Positions 8,125 through 16,708 of a stretch of 64,000 bases of DNA are shown here, piece by piece. Made by a program: the position numbers and the translations under genes. The notes under the pieces were generated by a model. That model was not told the origin of the DNA, ran no database searches, and saw nothing but the letters and a program-made list of their open reading frames with translations. The stretch is taken from the NCBI RefSeq assembly GCF_001427665.1, contig NZ_LMHC01000001.1, positions 231,364 through 295,363 on the forward strand, read 5' to 3'. This DNA comes from Caulobacter sp. Root655. Lineage in GTDB: Bacteria > Pseudomonadota > Alphaproteobacteria > Caulobacterales > Caulobacteraceae. Every line of letters begins with the position of its first letter. The first letter of the stretch is position 1.

Positions 8125-8691
8125 TTAGCCTTCGGTGGTTTCTTCCGAAGCCGGGGCTTCTTCAGCGGCGGCTTCAGCGGCCGGAGCCTCTTCGGCAGCA
8201 GGCGCTTCTTCAGCGGCCGGGGCTTCTTCGGCGACGACTTCCGGCTCGGGAGCCGGAGCAGCGGCGGCTTCAGCAGCGGCCGCGGCGGCGGCTTCGGCGG
8301 CGGCGACAGCGGCGGCCTTGGCGTCTTCCTTGGCCTGGGCTTCGGCGGCCACGCGGTCGGCGTCGCGCTGGGTGCGCTCGGCGTCACGTTCCTGGGCCTT
8401 CTTGCCCGGCTTGGCCTTCTCGGGGTTGTTGCCATGGGTCCACTGGACCAGGCCGGCGGCGGCCAGGAAGCGCGCGACGCGGTCGGTCGGCTGGGCGCCC
8501 TTCTTGAGCCAGCCTTCGATGGACTCGACCTTCAGGGTCACGCGCGAGGCGTCGTCCTTCTTGAGCAGCGGGTTGTAGGTGCCGACCTTCTCGATGAAGC
8601 GGCCGTCGCGGGGCGAGTGGCTGTCGGCGACGACGATCGAGTAGTAGGGGCGCTTCTTGGCGCCGCCACGGGCGAGACGGATCTTCAGCAT
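8125..8691 (-). CDS. rpsP: 30S ribosomal protein S16 with long Ala/Glu-rich tail
   Basis: The first about 80 residues are canonical S16 ([20 protein letters not shown], then [12 protein letters not shown]). After residue 110 comes a low-complexity tail rich in Ala and Glu, with repeats of [13 protein letters not shown], giving 188 residues against about 82 in E. coli. Alphaproteobacterial S16 proteins often carry such tails. It is the middle gene of ffh-rpsP-rimM, 24 bases after ffh. Confidence 0.95.
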   Translation of the reverse strand: MLKIRLARGGAKKRPYYSIVVADSHSPRDGRFIEKVGTYNPLLKKDDASRVTLKVESIEGWLKKGAQPTDRVARFLAAAGLVQWTHGNNPEKAKPGKKAQERDAERTQRDADRVAAEAQAKEDAKAAAVAAAEAAAAAAAEAAAAPAPEPEVVAEEAPAAEEAPAAEEAPAAEAAAEEAPASEETTEG

Positions 8692-8715
8692 ATCGGTAGT
8701 CCTTGGATTGAAGTT

Positions 8716-10251
8716 CTATTTCTTGAACGGGTTGAAGCCGGGGGGCAGGCCGCCCAGACCGGATAGCAGGTTGGGCTTGGCGTCGCCGCCGCCCCCGGAT
8801 CCCGGAAGACCGGGGAGCCCCGGAAGGCCGCCGAGGCCCCCCGCGGAATTCTGATCGGGCTGGGCGACCTTGCCGCCGCCCATCGCCTTGAGCTTGGCCA
8901 TGTCGCCGCCGCCGAGCATGCCGGCCATCCGGGCCATGCTCTTGCCGCCGTCCTTGCTCATGGCCTTGAACATGTCGGCCATCTGGCGGTGCTGCTTGAG
9001 CAGGCGGTTGACCTCGGCCACGTCGACCCCGGCCCCGGCGGCGATGCGGCGCTTGCGCGAGGCGGCCAGGACGTCGGGCTTCTTGCGCTCCAGCTTGGTC
9101 ATCGAGCCGATGATCGCCTGCTGGCGGCGGAACACGCTGTCGTCGACGCCGCTCTCGGCGATCTGCTTCTTGACCTTCTGGACGCCCGGCAGCAGGCCCA
9201 TGATGCCCTGCATGCCGCCCATCTTCTGCATCTGGTTCAGCTGGGCGGCCAGGTCGTTGAGGTCGAACTGGCCCTTGGCCAGTTTCTTGGCCATGCGCTC
9301 GGCTTCGGCATGGTCGAGGTCCTGGGCGGCCCTCTCGACCAGGGCGACCACGTCGCCTTGACCGAGGATGCGGCCAGCCACGCGGCGGGCGTCGAACACG
9401 TCGAGCGCGTCGATCTTCTCGCCGGCCCCGAGGAACTTGATCGGCAGGCCGGTGACGTGGCGCATCGACAGCGCCGCGCCGCCCCGGCCGTCGCCGTCGG
9501 CGCGGGTGAGGATCAGGCCGGTCAGCGGCAGGCGCTCGTGGAAGGCTTTCGCCGTGCGCACCGCGTCCTGGCCGGTCAGGCTGTCGGCGACCAGGATGGT
9601 CTCGGACGGCTGGGCGATGCGGGCGATTTCCGCCGCCTCGCTCATCATCGCCTCGTCCAGGGTGGTGCGGCCCGCGGTATCGAGGATCAGGACGTCGTAG
9701 CCGCCCAGCTTGGCGGCGGTCAGGGCGCGGCGGGCGATGTCGGCGGCGCTCTGGCCGGCGACGATCGGCAGGCTCTCGACCTCGACCTGCTTGGCCAGCA
9801 TGGCCAGCTGTTCCATGGCGGCCGGACGGCGGGTGTCGAGCGAGGCGACCAGCACCTTCTTGCGCTCGATCTTGTTGAGCCGCAGGGCCAGCTTGCCGGT
9901 GGTGGTGGTCTTGCCCGAGCCCTGCAGGCCGGCCATCAGGATCACCGACGGCGGGTTCAGAGCCAGGTTCAGACCGGTGGGGACCTCGCCGCCCAGCATG
10001 TCGACCAGGCCGTCATAGACGATCTTGACCACCTGGTCGGCCGGCTTCACGGACCGGATCACCGCTTCGCCCGAAGCGGCTTCCTTGGCCTTGGTGATGA
10101 AATCCTTGACCACCGGCAGGGCGACGTCGGCCTCGAGCAGGGCGACGCGGACCTCGCGCAGCGCCTCGTCGATGTCCTTCTCGGACAGCACACCGCGACC
10201 GCCGAGGCGGTCGAAGACGCTGGAGAGCCGCTCTGTAAGGCCGTCGAACAT
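8716..10251 (-). CDS. ffh: Signal recognition particle protein Ffh
   Basis: A 511-residue GTPase that with 4.5S RNA delivers ribosome-nascent chains to FtsY. The N domain opens MFDGLTERLSSVFDRLGGRG. The G domain has the P-loop GLQGSGKTTT, DTAGR and TRADGDGRGG. The C-terminal M domain is methionine-rich (QLNQMQKMGGMQGIMGLL) and ends in a Gly/Pro-rich tail. I chose 10251 over the start 21 bases upstream because Ffh proteins begin MFDGL and an AGGG site precedes it. First gene of the ffh-rpsP-rimM operon. Confidence 0.95.
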   Translation of the reverse strand: MFDGLTERLSSVFDRLGGRGVLSEKDIDEALREVRVALLEADVALPVVKDFITKAKEAASGEAVIRSVKPADQVVKIVYDGLVDMLGGEVPTGLNLALNPPSVILMAGLQGSGKTTTTGKLALRLNKIERKKVLVASLDTRRPAAMEQLAMLAKQVEVESLPIVAGQSAADIARRALTAAKLGGYDVLILDTAGRTTLDEAMMSEAAEIARIAQPSETILVADSLTGQDAVRTAKAFHERLPLTGLILTRADGDGRGGAALSMRHVTGLPIKFLGAGEKIDALDVFDARRVAGRILGQGDVVALVERAAQDLDHAEAERMAKKLAKGQFDLNDLAAQLNQMQKMGGMQGIMGLLPGVQKVKKQIAESGVDDSVFRRQQAIIGSMTKLERKKPDVLAASRKRRIAAGAGVDVAEVNRLLKQHRQMADMFKAMSKDGGKSMARMAGMLGGGDMAKLKAMGGGKVAQPDQNSAGGLGGLPGLPGLPGSGGGGDAKPNLLSGLGGLPPGFNPFKK

Positions 10252-10564
10252 GTCGAACCCTGGTTTAAACAACAGACCAAACGCGATCAGCCCCCATGGA
10301 CGATCACGTCGATGGGGGTCCTCACCGGCCTCGTCCAGATGGGTCCCGCGCTAGCGGGCTGGGGTCGTGACGGTAGAGGCGCTGCTGATGAAGCGCCGGA
10401 AGGGCGCGCTTATGCACGCAAAGGGGGGAAGAGTCAAAATACCCAGGCGGGAAGAGGCGGGGCGGCGGTTGTCGGCGCGTGTTGTGACTCTTATAGGTTG
10501 TGCTAACTTCCAATAGCGCGTCATGCGCGTAGCCGCGGAAGCGGTCAACAAAAGGGAGGCATTG

Positions 10565-10987
10565 ATGTCCAAGTTGTTCAATCTGGCCGGAGCGGCCGCC
10601 ATGGTCCTGGCCGGTCTCGGTTCCGCCGTGGTGCTCGGCGCCGCGGCGCCGGCGGCGGCGGCCAGCGGTTTCCAGAACACCTGTTCCAACTTCACCTTCG
10701 CCTATAACGCCGCCAGCCAGGCGGTGTTGAACGCGATGTGCCTGCGGGCCGACGGTTCGGCCAACGGCACGTCCCTGACCCTGACCGGCATCGGCAACAA
10801 CAACGGCAACCTGGTGCAGAGCGGCGGGGCCAGCACCTTCCAGAAGAGCTGCGGCAATATCCAGGTCACCGGCAACGCCCAGGGCGCCACCCTGTCGGCC
10901 CTGTGCCGCACGTCCGGCGGCGCCAGCAACCCGAGCAGCCTGCCGCTGAACAACATCGGCAACAACAACGGCAATCTTACCTACTGA
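10565..10987 (+). CDS. Secreted CVNH-domain (cyanovirin-like) lectin
   Basis: A 140-residue protein with a signal peptide (hydrophobic residues 6-28, then AAAPAAAASG). The mature part is two repeats, each starting FQ-x-x-C and containing a second Cys about 15 residues on, then a conserved GIGNNNGNL or NIGNNNGNL block near the end. This is the plan of CVNH domains: in cyanovirin-N each repeat has one disulfide and the domain binds mannose-type glycans. AGGGAGG precedes the ATG at 10565. It is divergent from ffh, and a hairpin terminator follows. Glycan specificity and role are unknown. Confidence 0.85.
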   Translation: MSKLFNLAGAAAMVLAGLGSAVVLGAAAPAAAASGFQNTCSNFTFAYNAASQAVLNAMCLRADGSANGTSLTLTGIGNNNGNLVQSGGASTFQKSCGNIQVTGNAQGATLSALCRTSGGASNPSSLPLNNIGNNNGNLTY

Positions 10988-10998
10988 ATTCTCGGCGT

Positions 10999-11033
10999 CG
11001 GAGCGTCCTTCATCCCCGGGACGCTCCGGTTTC
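10999..11033 (+). terminator. Intrinsic terminator of the CVNH gene
   Basis: A 10-bp perfect stem CGGAGCGTCC (10999-11008) / GGACGCTCCG (11019-11028) with a 10-base loop, followed by GTTTCGG, starts 11 bases after the stop codon. Confidence 0.75.
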
Positions 11034-11049
11034 GGTCGTAGCCCCTTTC

Positions 11050-11171
11050 CCTTCCCCTTGTGGGGAGGGGGACCAGCGAAGCTGGTGGGTGGGGTTTCAC
11101 CGCCGCTCAAACGCTCTGCACTGATCCCCCACCCGACCCCTTCGGGGCCACCCTCCCCGAAAGGGGAGGGA
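11050..11171. repeat. GC-rich palindromic repeat, second copy of the 7356 family
   Basis: It shares with 7356-7474 the outer arm CCTTGTGGGGAGGGGGACC, the CAGCGAAGCTGG hairpin, the GGTGGGTGGGGTTT stretch and CCCGACCCCTTCGGGGCC. The element is inverted relative to the first copy and again lies between convergent genes. Confidence 0.8.
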
Positions 11172-11183
11172 CGATCCTCGAAC

Positions 11184-13316
11184 TCAGAGCAGCCAGCCGC
11201 TCGTCGATAGCGAACCGCCGTTGACCAACACCGCGAAGTCGGAGTTCGTGTCGCCGTCCAGGTCGCCCCAGACCACCGAGGCGCCGCCCCACAGGCCCCA
11301 GCCATAGGCCCCCAGGTCGACGCCGCCCAGGGCGCCGATCGCCCCGAAGACGCTGGAATAACTGCTGACCATGATCTGGCCGGCCACGCCGGTCCAATGC
11401 GACACCAGCGAGAAGGCCTGGTCGCCGTCGAGCGTGCTGTCGGCGTCCAGGGCGCTGAAGTCGAACAGGTCGCCGCGGCCGAAGTCGCCGACGAAGTCGA
11501 TCGACAGGCTGTCGTTGCTGGGGAACGAACTGGCGTCGAAGGCGAAGACGTCGTTTCCGGCCCCGCCGAAGATGATGTCGAAGCCCGCCCCGCCGTTCAG
11601 CCGGTCATTGCCCGCGCCGCCCAGCAGGATGTCGGCGCCGCCCGCTCCGGACAGGCTGTCGTTGCCGGCCTCGCCGCTCAGCAGGTTGAAGGCATCGTTG
11701 CCCTCGATGACGTTGTTGAGGCTGTTGCCCGAGCCGAGGTTGGCGTCACCGGTCAGGCGCAGGTTCTCGAGGTTGGATCCGAGGTTGTAGCTGATCGAAC
11801 TCCACACCGTGTCGGTTCCGCCGCCGCCCAGTTCGGTCACCGTGTCGCGCCAGTTGTCGACCACATAGCGGTCGTCGCCCGCCCCGCCGGTCATCTTGTC
11901 GACGCCCTCGCCGCCGTCCAGGACGTCGGCGCCGAGGCCGCCGAGCAGGATGTCGTTACCCGCCCGACCTTCCAATGTGTCGTTCCCGGCGTTGCCGGTC
12001 AGGGTGTTGGCGACCGTGTTGCCGATCAGCCGGTCGGCGCCCGAGCCGCCCACCGCGTTCTCGATCGTCGCGCCATAGGCGATGCTGACATTGTCGGTCA
12101 GGCGCCCGACCACGGGATTGGCGGCCAGGGCGGCCATGTTGGAATTGTAGGTCGCCAGGGCCACCGGCGCGTAGCCGGCCGCCGCGCGGTTGGCGTTGAC
12201 CTGCTCGAACGACGGGGCGGTGTCGTAGGTCACCCCGCCGATGCTGCTGAGCGAGCCGGGCGTCAGGTCGATGATCTGGTTGGTCGCGTAGCCGGAGGCG
12301 TCGAGGGTGTCGATCCCGCCGGCGTCCCAGATGGCCATGATCGGCGCGGGCGTCTTGGTGAAGTCGTAGGAGTCGCGGCCGGCGTTGCTGTTGAAGCCGT
12401 AGGTCGTGTCGCCGGTGCGGGTGGTCATGTCGGCGCCGTAGATCGCCTGGATGGCGGCGATGTCGTGCACCAGGGGCGTGGCCGCATAGACCGTGGTCGA
12501 GATGTTGAAGTCAAAATGCCGCGCGCCCACCTCGGCGGCGCTGAAATAGGACATCACGCTGTAGGCGCGGCTGTCCTGATAGTACTCGGCGTTGGCGGCG
12601 TAGGTGATGCTGACCCCGGGGGCGGCGTTGTAGTCGCCGGGATGCTGCAGGCCCAGGGCGTGACCGCTCTCGTGGACCAGGGTGTGGATGCCGTAGAGAC
12701 CCTCGTCCAGCTGGAAGTTGCTGGCCTGGTTGGCGCTGACCCAGATGTCGCCGGCGATCAGGTCGGCGTTGTCGGGCGTGTAGTCGTAGGGCAGGTAGGC
12801 ATAGGCCTGGGTGCCCGGCCGGTTGGTGTAGTTGGCGAAGGTGATGTCGGCTGCCTCGGGCGCGCTCTCCACCAGGGTGGGGGCGATCAGGTCGTCCCAG
12901 GCCGCCATGCTTTCCCGGGCCGCCGCTTTCTGGGCGTCGGAGAATTCGGCGAACCCGAAATATTCCGGCCGCCCGTAGAGGACGCCGTCCTCCTCGTAGA
13001 CATAGGGCTCGGCGAACATGCTTTCGGCGGTGTGGAAGCCGAAGTTCAGGACCGAGACGTCGCCGTCGCGCGGCACGGCGTGGTCGATCACGTCGGGCGT
13101 CCAGCCGGCCCCGCCGCGATTGAGCTGCTCGACCACCTGCTCGATGGTGAACACCGGCTTGTCGCGGATCGTGCCGCCCTGGCCGTCGACCGAGGCGTCC
13201 ACCGGCGCGACGGAGACCTCCAGCGCCGGCGCGACCGCGTCGGCCGGTCCCTGGAAGACCGGGAAGTCGATCTCGCGATGGAGGTTCTGGTCGAGGCTCT
13301 CGTCGTACTGGCGCAT
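11184..13316 (-). CDS. Secreted serralysin-family (M10) RTX metalloprotease
   Basis: A 710-residue zinc protease. The metzincin motif HESGHALGLQH is at residues 215-225 (His215, Glu216, His219, His225), and the Met-turn SVMSY is at 252-256. The C-terminal half has RTX calcium-binding nonapeptides (GNDTLEGRAGNDILLGGLGA, GGAGNDRLNGGAG) and ends in the M10 C-terminal fold with GDLDGDTNSDF. There is no N-terminal signal peptide, as expected for type I secretion through a C-terminal signal. It resembles the Caulobacter S-layer-editing protease SapA in class, but I cannot say it is the orthologue. No ABC exporter is adjacent. Confidence 0.92.
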   Translation of the reverse strand: MRQYDESLDQNLHREIDFPVFQGPADAVAPALEVSVAPVDASVDGQGGTIRDKPVFTIEQVVEQLNRGGAGWTPDVIDHAVPRDGDVSVLNFGFHTAESMFAEPYVYEEDGVLYGRPEYFGFAEFSDAQKAAARESMAAWDDLIAPTLVESAPEAADITFANYTNRPGTQAYAYLPYDYTPDNADLIAGDIWVSANQASNFQLDEGLYGIHTLVHESGHALGLQHPGDYNAAPGVSITYAANAEYYQDSRAYSVMSYFSAAEVGARHFDFNISTTVYAATPLVHDIAAIQAIYGADMTTRTGDTTYGFNSNAGRDSYDFTKTPAPIMAIWDAGGIDTLDASGYATNQIIDLTPGSLSSIGGVTYDTAPSFEQVNANRAAAGYAPVALATYNSNMAALAANPVVGRLTDNVSIAYGATIENAVGGSGADRLIGNTVANTLTGNAGNDTLEGRAGNDILLGGLGADVLDGGEGVDKMTGGAGDDRYVVDNWRDTVTELGGGGTDTVWSSISYNLGSNLENLRLTGDANLGSGNSLNNVIEGNDAFNLLSGEAGNDSLSGAGGADILLGGAGNDRLNGGAGFDIIFGGAGNDVFAFDASSFPSNDSLSIDFVGDFGRGDLFDFSALDADSTLDGDQAFSLVSHWTGVAGQIMVSSYSSVFGAIGALGGVDLGAYGWGLWGGASVVWGDLDGDTNSDFAVLVNGGSLSTSGWLL

Positions 13317-13373
13317 CGGTCGGTCCTGCTTCTGGGGTTTGGCTTTCAGGAGAGAGGGTGGTTCAGGGGTCGT

Positions 13374-13892
13374 TCAGGGCGGGGCGCGCGAACGCCACGG
13401 CAGGGTCTCATCGAGCGCGGCGTCGAGCGCCGTGTCGAGTCGTGGGCTGGCGCCGCCAGCGGGCAGGGGGACGGCGCGGGGCGCGGCGCCGAACAGTTCG
13501 GATGGCGCGGCCGTGGGGCGGAAGGATCGGGTGGTGAACACCAGCAGCGGCTCGCCGCCGCCGCTGGTCTGCACGGCGGCGTGGAACAGCAGCACCACGG
13601 TGTCCGATGCGATCAGCCGGGGATCGCCGGGCGGCAGCACCGCGACCGGCAGGGGGGCCTTCTCGGCGGCCAGGGTCCGGACCCGTTCGCAGAGGGAGGC
13701 TTGAAGCTTGCGCCGGTTGGCGAGCCGATCAGGGTCGACCAGGCAGTGGACGCCGACGAGCCGGGCGCCGTCCCAGGCCAGGACCGGCGTGGAGGCCGCC
13801 ACCGGCGAAGCCGCTCCCATGATGGCGAAGAACGGCGCGGCAAACAGCGGCGCGGCGTGCGCACATGCCATGATCCCGCGATTTCGCGACAT
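13374..13892 (-). CDS. Hypothetical exported protein beside the metalloprotease
   Basis: A 172-residue protein with a probable signal peptide (MSRNRGIMACAHAAPLFAAP and a hydrophobic run ending SPVAAS). The mature part has one predicted disulfide pair (HCLVDPD and SLCERV) and beta-rich segments (DTVVLLFHAAVQT, PLLVFTTRSF). I do not recognise a family. It lies 57 bases upstream of the protease on the same strand and may be co-transcribed, so a chaperone or inhibitor role is possible, but it does not look like the short Inh-type serralysin inhibitors. Start at 13892 follows a GCGGGGAAA site; an ATG at 13871 is an alternative. Confidence 0.65.
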   Translation of the reverse strand: MSRNRGIMACAHAAPLFAAPFFAIMGAASPVAASTPVLAWDGARLVGVHCLVDPDRLANRRKLQASLCERVRTLAAEKAPLPVAVLPPGDPRLIASDTVVLLFHAAVQTSGGGEPLLVFTTRSFRPTAAPSELFGAAPRAVPLPAGGASPRLDTALDAALDETLPWRSRAPP

Positions 13893-14039
13893 GGATTTCC
13901 CCGCTTGTAGCCGAGTCCTGGGACTTGCTGCCCGGCACCTTTGCGACAAACGGATGTCGATGCAAGCTTAACGCGAATAGTAAAGCTTACAAAAATGACG
14001 CGAGTGGTTAAGCGGCGGCGGCGTCGCCCGCGGGGTCGA

Positions 14040-15047
14040 TCAGCTGGCCGGCGAGGTCACCTGGGCGCCCGCGGCCTTCAGGCGGTCGAGCACGCCGTTG
14101 GCCGGCAGCAGGAAGGCCAGGTCCACGACCGCGACCGTCACGCCGGGGCGGTCGAGGGCCTCGTTCAAAGCGGCGGCCGACTGGCCGATCTGCTCGGCCA
14201 GCAGGCCCGCGCCGCCGGGGGCGCGCAGCAGACAGCGCTGGGCGGCGGAGGCCGAATAGCGGGCCCGCACGCTGGCCAGGTCGCCATTGGCCCAGTCGGT
14301 CCCGATGTCGGTGGGGTGGCCGCCGTCATATTCCAGCTCGGTCAGGGTGTCGCGCAGGCAGGCCAGGTTGGCCTCGTCCGACAGCTTGCCGGCGCTGGCC
14401 AGCACCGGACCCAGACGATACTGGCTCATCGCCTTGACCTTGACGCCCTTGGCCTTGGCCATGCGCTCGACGGTGCTGACCGGCTTGGCTTCGGACAGGC
14501 CGGCGGCCTGGCGGAAGTCCGACAGCAGGATGAAGCCCGCCACGGCCGGCTTCCAGTCCTTGTACGGAACGGCCGTGCGCTGGGCGCGCTCGCGGGCGCT
14601 GACGAACCGGGCCAGCAGGTCCGGCGGCAGGCGGTTTTCCAGCTTCTTGCCGAGGCCCTGGCGCACGCCGCCGCCGCCGGTCAGCACGAACTTGGTGATC
14701 TGCAGCGGCCCGACCGAGGCCTCGGGCGGCACGAGCACCAGGCTGGCCTCGCCCAGGGCGCGGTCGAGCCGGGGGCTGTCCCATTTCAGCTGGTGGGGCA
14801 GGGGCGGGGCCGAGCCGAGGACGTAGAGCTTGGCGCCGCCCTTCTCGACCAGCCACAGGGCCGGGCCCGGCGGCCGGGCGACCACCAGCAGCTCCTCGAC
14901 CACGGCGCTGCCGGGATCGGCGGGGAACAGCTCGACGGTCTGGGAGGTGGCGGGGGGCGGGGCGGGGGGCGTGGCCTGGGCCTGGGCCTGGGCGGCGGAG
15001 GCCAGGGCCAGGGCGGCGACGGTGCTCAGCATCAACAGAGATCGCAT
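14040..15047 (-). CDS. TraB/GumN-family exported protein
   Basis: A 335-residue protein with a signal peptide (MRSLLMLSTVAALALASAAQ) and a Pro-rich linker. The TraB/GumN signature is visible as ALWLVEKGGAKLYVLGSAP near the N-terminus, then a long helical region and a C-terminal VAVVDLAFLLPANGVLDRLKAAGAQV. Members are thought to be periplasmic TIKI-like metalloproteases; the usual GxxH/GSIH motif appears here as GSAP, so catalytic competence is doubtful. Start chosen at the signal peptide Met; no clear ribosome site. Single gene. Confidence 0.82.
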   Translation of the reverse strand: MRSLLMLSTVAALALASAAQAQAQATPPAPPPATSQTVELFPADPGSAVVEELLVVARPPGPALWLVEKGGAKLYVLGSAPPLPHQLKWDSPRLDRALGEASLVLVPPEASVGPLQITKFVLTGGGGVRQGLGKKLENRLPPDLLARFVSARERAQRTAVPYKDWKPAVAGFILLSDFRQAAGLSEAKPVSTVERMAKAKGVKVKAMSQYRLGPVLASAGKLSDEANLACLRDTLTELEYDGGHPTDIGTDWANGDLASVRARYSASAAQRCLLRAPGGAGLLAEQIGQSAAALNEALDRPGVTVAVVDLAFLLPANGVLDRLKAAGAQVTSPAS

Positions 15048-15135
15048 CGTCGGGAGGTCCTTGTCCGCTTGGCCTTGCAACAATAGGTGGCCATGGGTCG
15101 TGGCGAAAGCGCGGCGGCGATCGCCGAAACCGCTC

Positions 15136-15240
15136 TAGAGCGTTTCCCGACCTGATGGCGTCAGGCCGGGCGCTCTAGCCTTTTGTCTTGGCGCGTTTTC
15201 TTCACGCGAACCGGTATCTGCTTCGCTCGAAAACGCTTTA
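15136..15240. repeat. Dispersed alphaproteobacterial repeat, copy A
   Basis: The 105-base unit begins TAGAGCGTTTCCCGACCTGA, contains the hairpin CCTGATGGCGTCAGG and the motif TTTTCTTCACGCGAACCGGT, and ends CGAAAACGCTTTA. Close copies lie at 37056-37162 and 43525-43629, with a diverged one at 26844-26937. The last three bases (TTA) are the stop codon of the VOC-family gene on the minus strand. Confidence 0.88.
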
Positions 15241-15630
15241 GGCGCGCAGCTCCAGGCCGTTGCCTTCGGGGTCGGACAGGTAGAGCGAGGTCGCTTCGCC
15301 GGTCGAGCCGTAGCGCAGGCCCACGTCGCCGACCGTGACGCCCTGGGCCTCGAGATGGGCGCGAGCCGCCTCGACCTCGAAATCGACGACCCGCAGGCAG
15401 AGGTGGTCCATGTTGTGGCCCTCCTTGCCCGGCCCCGGGCCGCCCGCCCGGCCCAGCCGGCCGGCCACGTCGACGAGGTCGATCAGTTGGGCGCCCGCCC
15501 GCAGCTGCACCAGGCCGATCTCGTCCTGCCGCCGCTCGACCGCGCAGCCCAGGACCTCGACATAGAACCGCTCCATCGCCGCCGGGTCGAGGACGCGCAG
15601 GACGACGTGGTCGATACCTAGAAGACGCAT
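15238..15630 (-). CDS. VOC-superfamily (glyoxalase/bleomycin-resistance fold) protein
   Basis: A 130-residue VOC protein of two beta-alpha-beta-beta-beta modules. The first opens IDHVVLRVLDPAAMERFYVE with the metal-ligand His8; the second has DHLCLRV with His and SLYLSDPEGNGLELRA with the Glu ligand. Members include glyoxalases, dioxygenases and antibiotic-binding proteins; the substrate is unknown. It follows oxyR by 12 bases on the same strand, so it may be part of the peroxide response. The stop codon is contributed by the adjacent repeat. Confidence 0.85.
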   Translation of the reverse strand: MRLLGIDHVVLRVLDPAAMERFYVEVLGCAVERRQDEIGLVQLRAGAQLIDLVDVAGRLGRAGGPGPGKEGHNMDHLCLRVVDFEVEAARAHLEAQGVTVGDVGLRYGSTGEATSLYLSDPEGNGLELRA

Positions 15631-15642
15631 GGTCGGAAACCT

Positions 15643-16590
15643 CTAGTGGCGGGAGGAGGGGGCGGCGGGCGGCAGGTCGCGCAGGGTTTGCGCCAGAAGC
15701 CGGCCCTCGGCGCTCCGGCTGGAGCCGTTGCGCCAGGCGACCACGATCTCACGGCTGGAATGGGCGGAGTCGAGCGGGCGGATGGTCACCGGCGCGTTCT
15801 GGGTCAGGCCCGCCGCCACCGCCATCGACGGCAGGAACGACACGCCCAGGCCCGAGCCGATCATCTGCACCAGGGTGGGCAGCGAGGTGGCCGCGAAACT
15901 CTCCTCCTCGCCGACGCCCATGCCACCATGACGGGGCGGCGGCTCCAGCCCGCAGGCGGCCAGGGCGTGGTCGCGCAGGCAGTGGCCGTCTTCCAGCAGG
16001 ATCATGTCGTCGCCGCGCAGGCTGTCGGGATCGACCCGCTCGAAGGCGGCCATGCGGTGATTGGCGGGCGCGGCGGCCAGCAGTTCGTCGTCCTCGACAT
16101 GGGCCCAGTCCAGGCCGGTCATGTCGTAGGGCAGGGCGATCAGGGCCGCGTCCAGGGCGCCGGACTTCAGCGAGGCGATCAGCCGGTGGGTCAGGTCCTC
16201 GCGCAGATAGAGCCGCAGCTTGGGGAAGCGGTCGCGCAGCACCGGCAGGGCGCGCGGCAGCAGATAGGGGGCGACGGTGGGGATCACCCCCAGGCGGAAG
16301 CGGCCGGCCAGGGGCTGGCCCGCGCCGCGCGCCGCCTGCACCAGGTCCTCGGCCTGGGCCAGGATCGCCTCGGCCCGGCGCACGGCCTCCTGGCCGGCGG
16401 CGGTCAGGATCACGCCGGAGCGGGCCCGGTCGACCACCGGCGCGCCGAGGATCTTCTCCAGTTCCTGGATGCCGGCCGACAGGGTGGGCTGGGTGACGTG
16501 GCAGGCCTCGGCCGCCCGGCTGAACGAGCCGTGCTCGGACAGGAGCTTGAGGTACTGCAGCTGGCGGAGGGTGGGGAGCATGGGTCCCAT
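15643..16590 (-). CDS. oxyR: Hydrogen peroxide-sensing LysR regulator OxyR
   Basis: A 315-residue LysR-type regulator. The N-terminal winged helix starts LPTLRQLQYLKLLSEHGSFS, and the redox pair is visible in GHCLRDHALAAC (Cys204 and Cys213, eight residues apart as in E. coli Cys199/Cys208). Peroxide forms the disulfide and switches the protein into an activator. It is divergent from ahpC and shares a 118-base promoter region containing an OxyR-like site. Translation may start at 16590 or at the ATG at 16581, which gives the usual MLPTLRQLQ start. Confidence 0.93.
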   Translation of the reverse strand: MGPMLPTLRQLQYLKLLSEHGSFSRAAEACHVTQPTLSAGIQELEKILGAPVVDRARSGVILTAAGQEAVRRAEAILAQAEDLVQAARGAGQPLAGRFRLGVIPTVAPYLLPRALPVLRDRFPKLRLYLREDLTHRLIASLKSGALDAALIALPYDMTGLDWAHVEDDELLAAAPANHRMAAFERVDPDSLRGDDMILLEDGHCLRDHALAACGLEPPPRHGGMGVGEEESFAATSLPTLVQMIGSGLGVSFLPSMAVAAGLTQNAPVTIRPLDSAHSSREIVVAWRNGSSRSAEGRLLAQTLRDLPPAAPSSRH

Positions 16591-16614
16591 ATAAGAATCG
16601 CCGACGGCGTGTCC

Positions 16615-16650
16615 ATAGATCGATCCTATCGCCGACCATAAATTAATCGA
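16615..16650. promoter_or_regulatory. OxyR-like binding site between oxyR and ahpC
   Basis: ATAG (16615-16618), seven bases, then CTAT (16626-16629) gives a full ATAG-N7-CTAT half-site as bound by one OxyR dimer. A second, degenerate half (ATAAATTAATCGATT) starts at 16638, eight bases after the first. Position between divergent oxyR and ahpC supports a role in both autoregulation and ahpCF activation. Confidence 0.6.
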
Positions 16651-16708
16651 TTGGCCCTATTTCGATCCGCTCCGTATGGATGCTCCCGCAATTCAGCAGG
16701 AGCACTCC

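Noticed and set aside
8125..8290. Short tandem pattern in rpsP resembling a repeat array
   Set aside because: It encodes the Ala/Glu-rich S16 tail; codons are degenerate, so it is protein low complexity, not a CRISPR or satellite.
11397..13910. Long + strand frame opposite the metalloprotease (837 codons)
   Set aside because: It is the antisense of the protease gene, caused by the GC-rich codon usage; it has no ribosome site or family motif.
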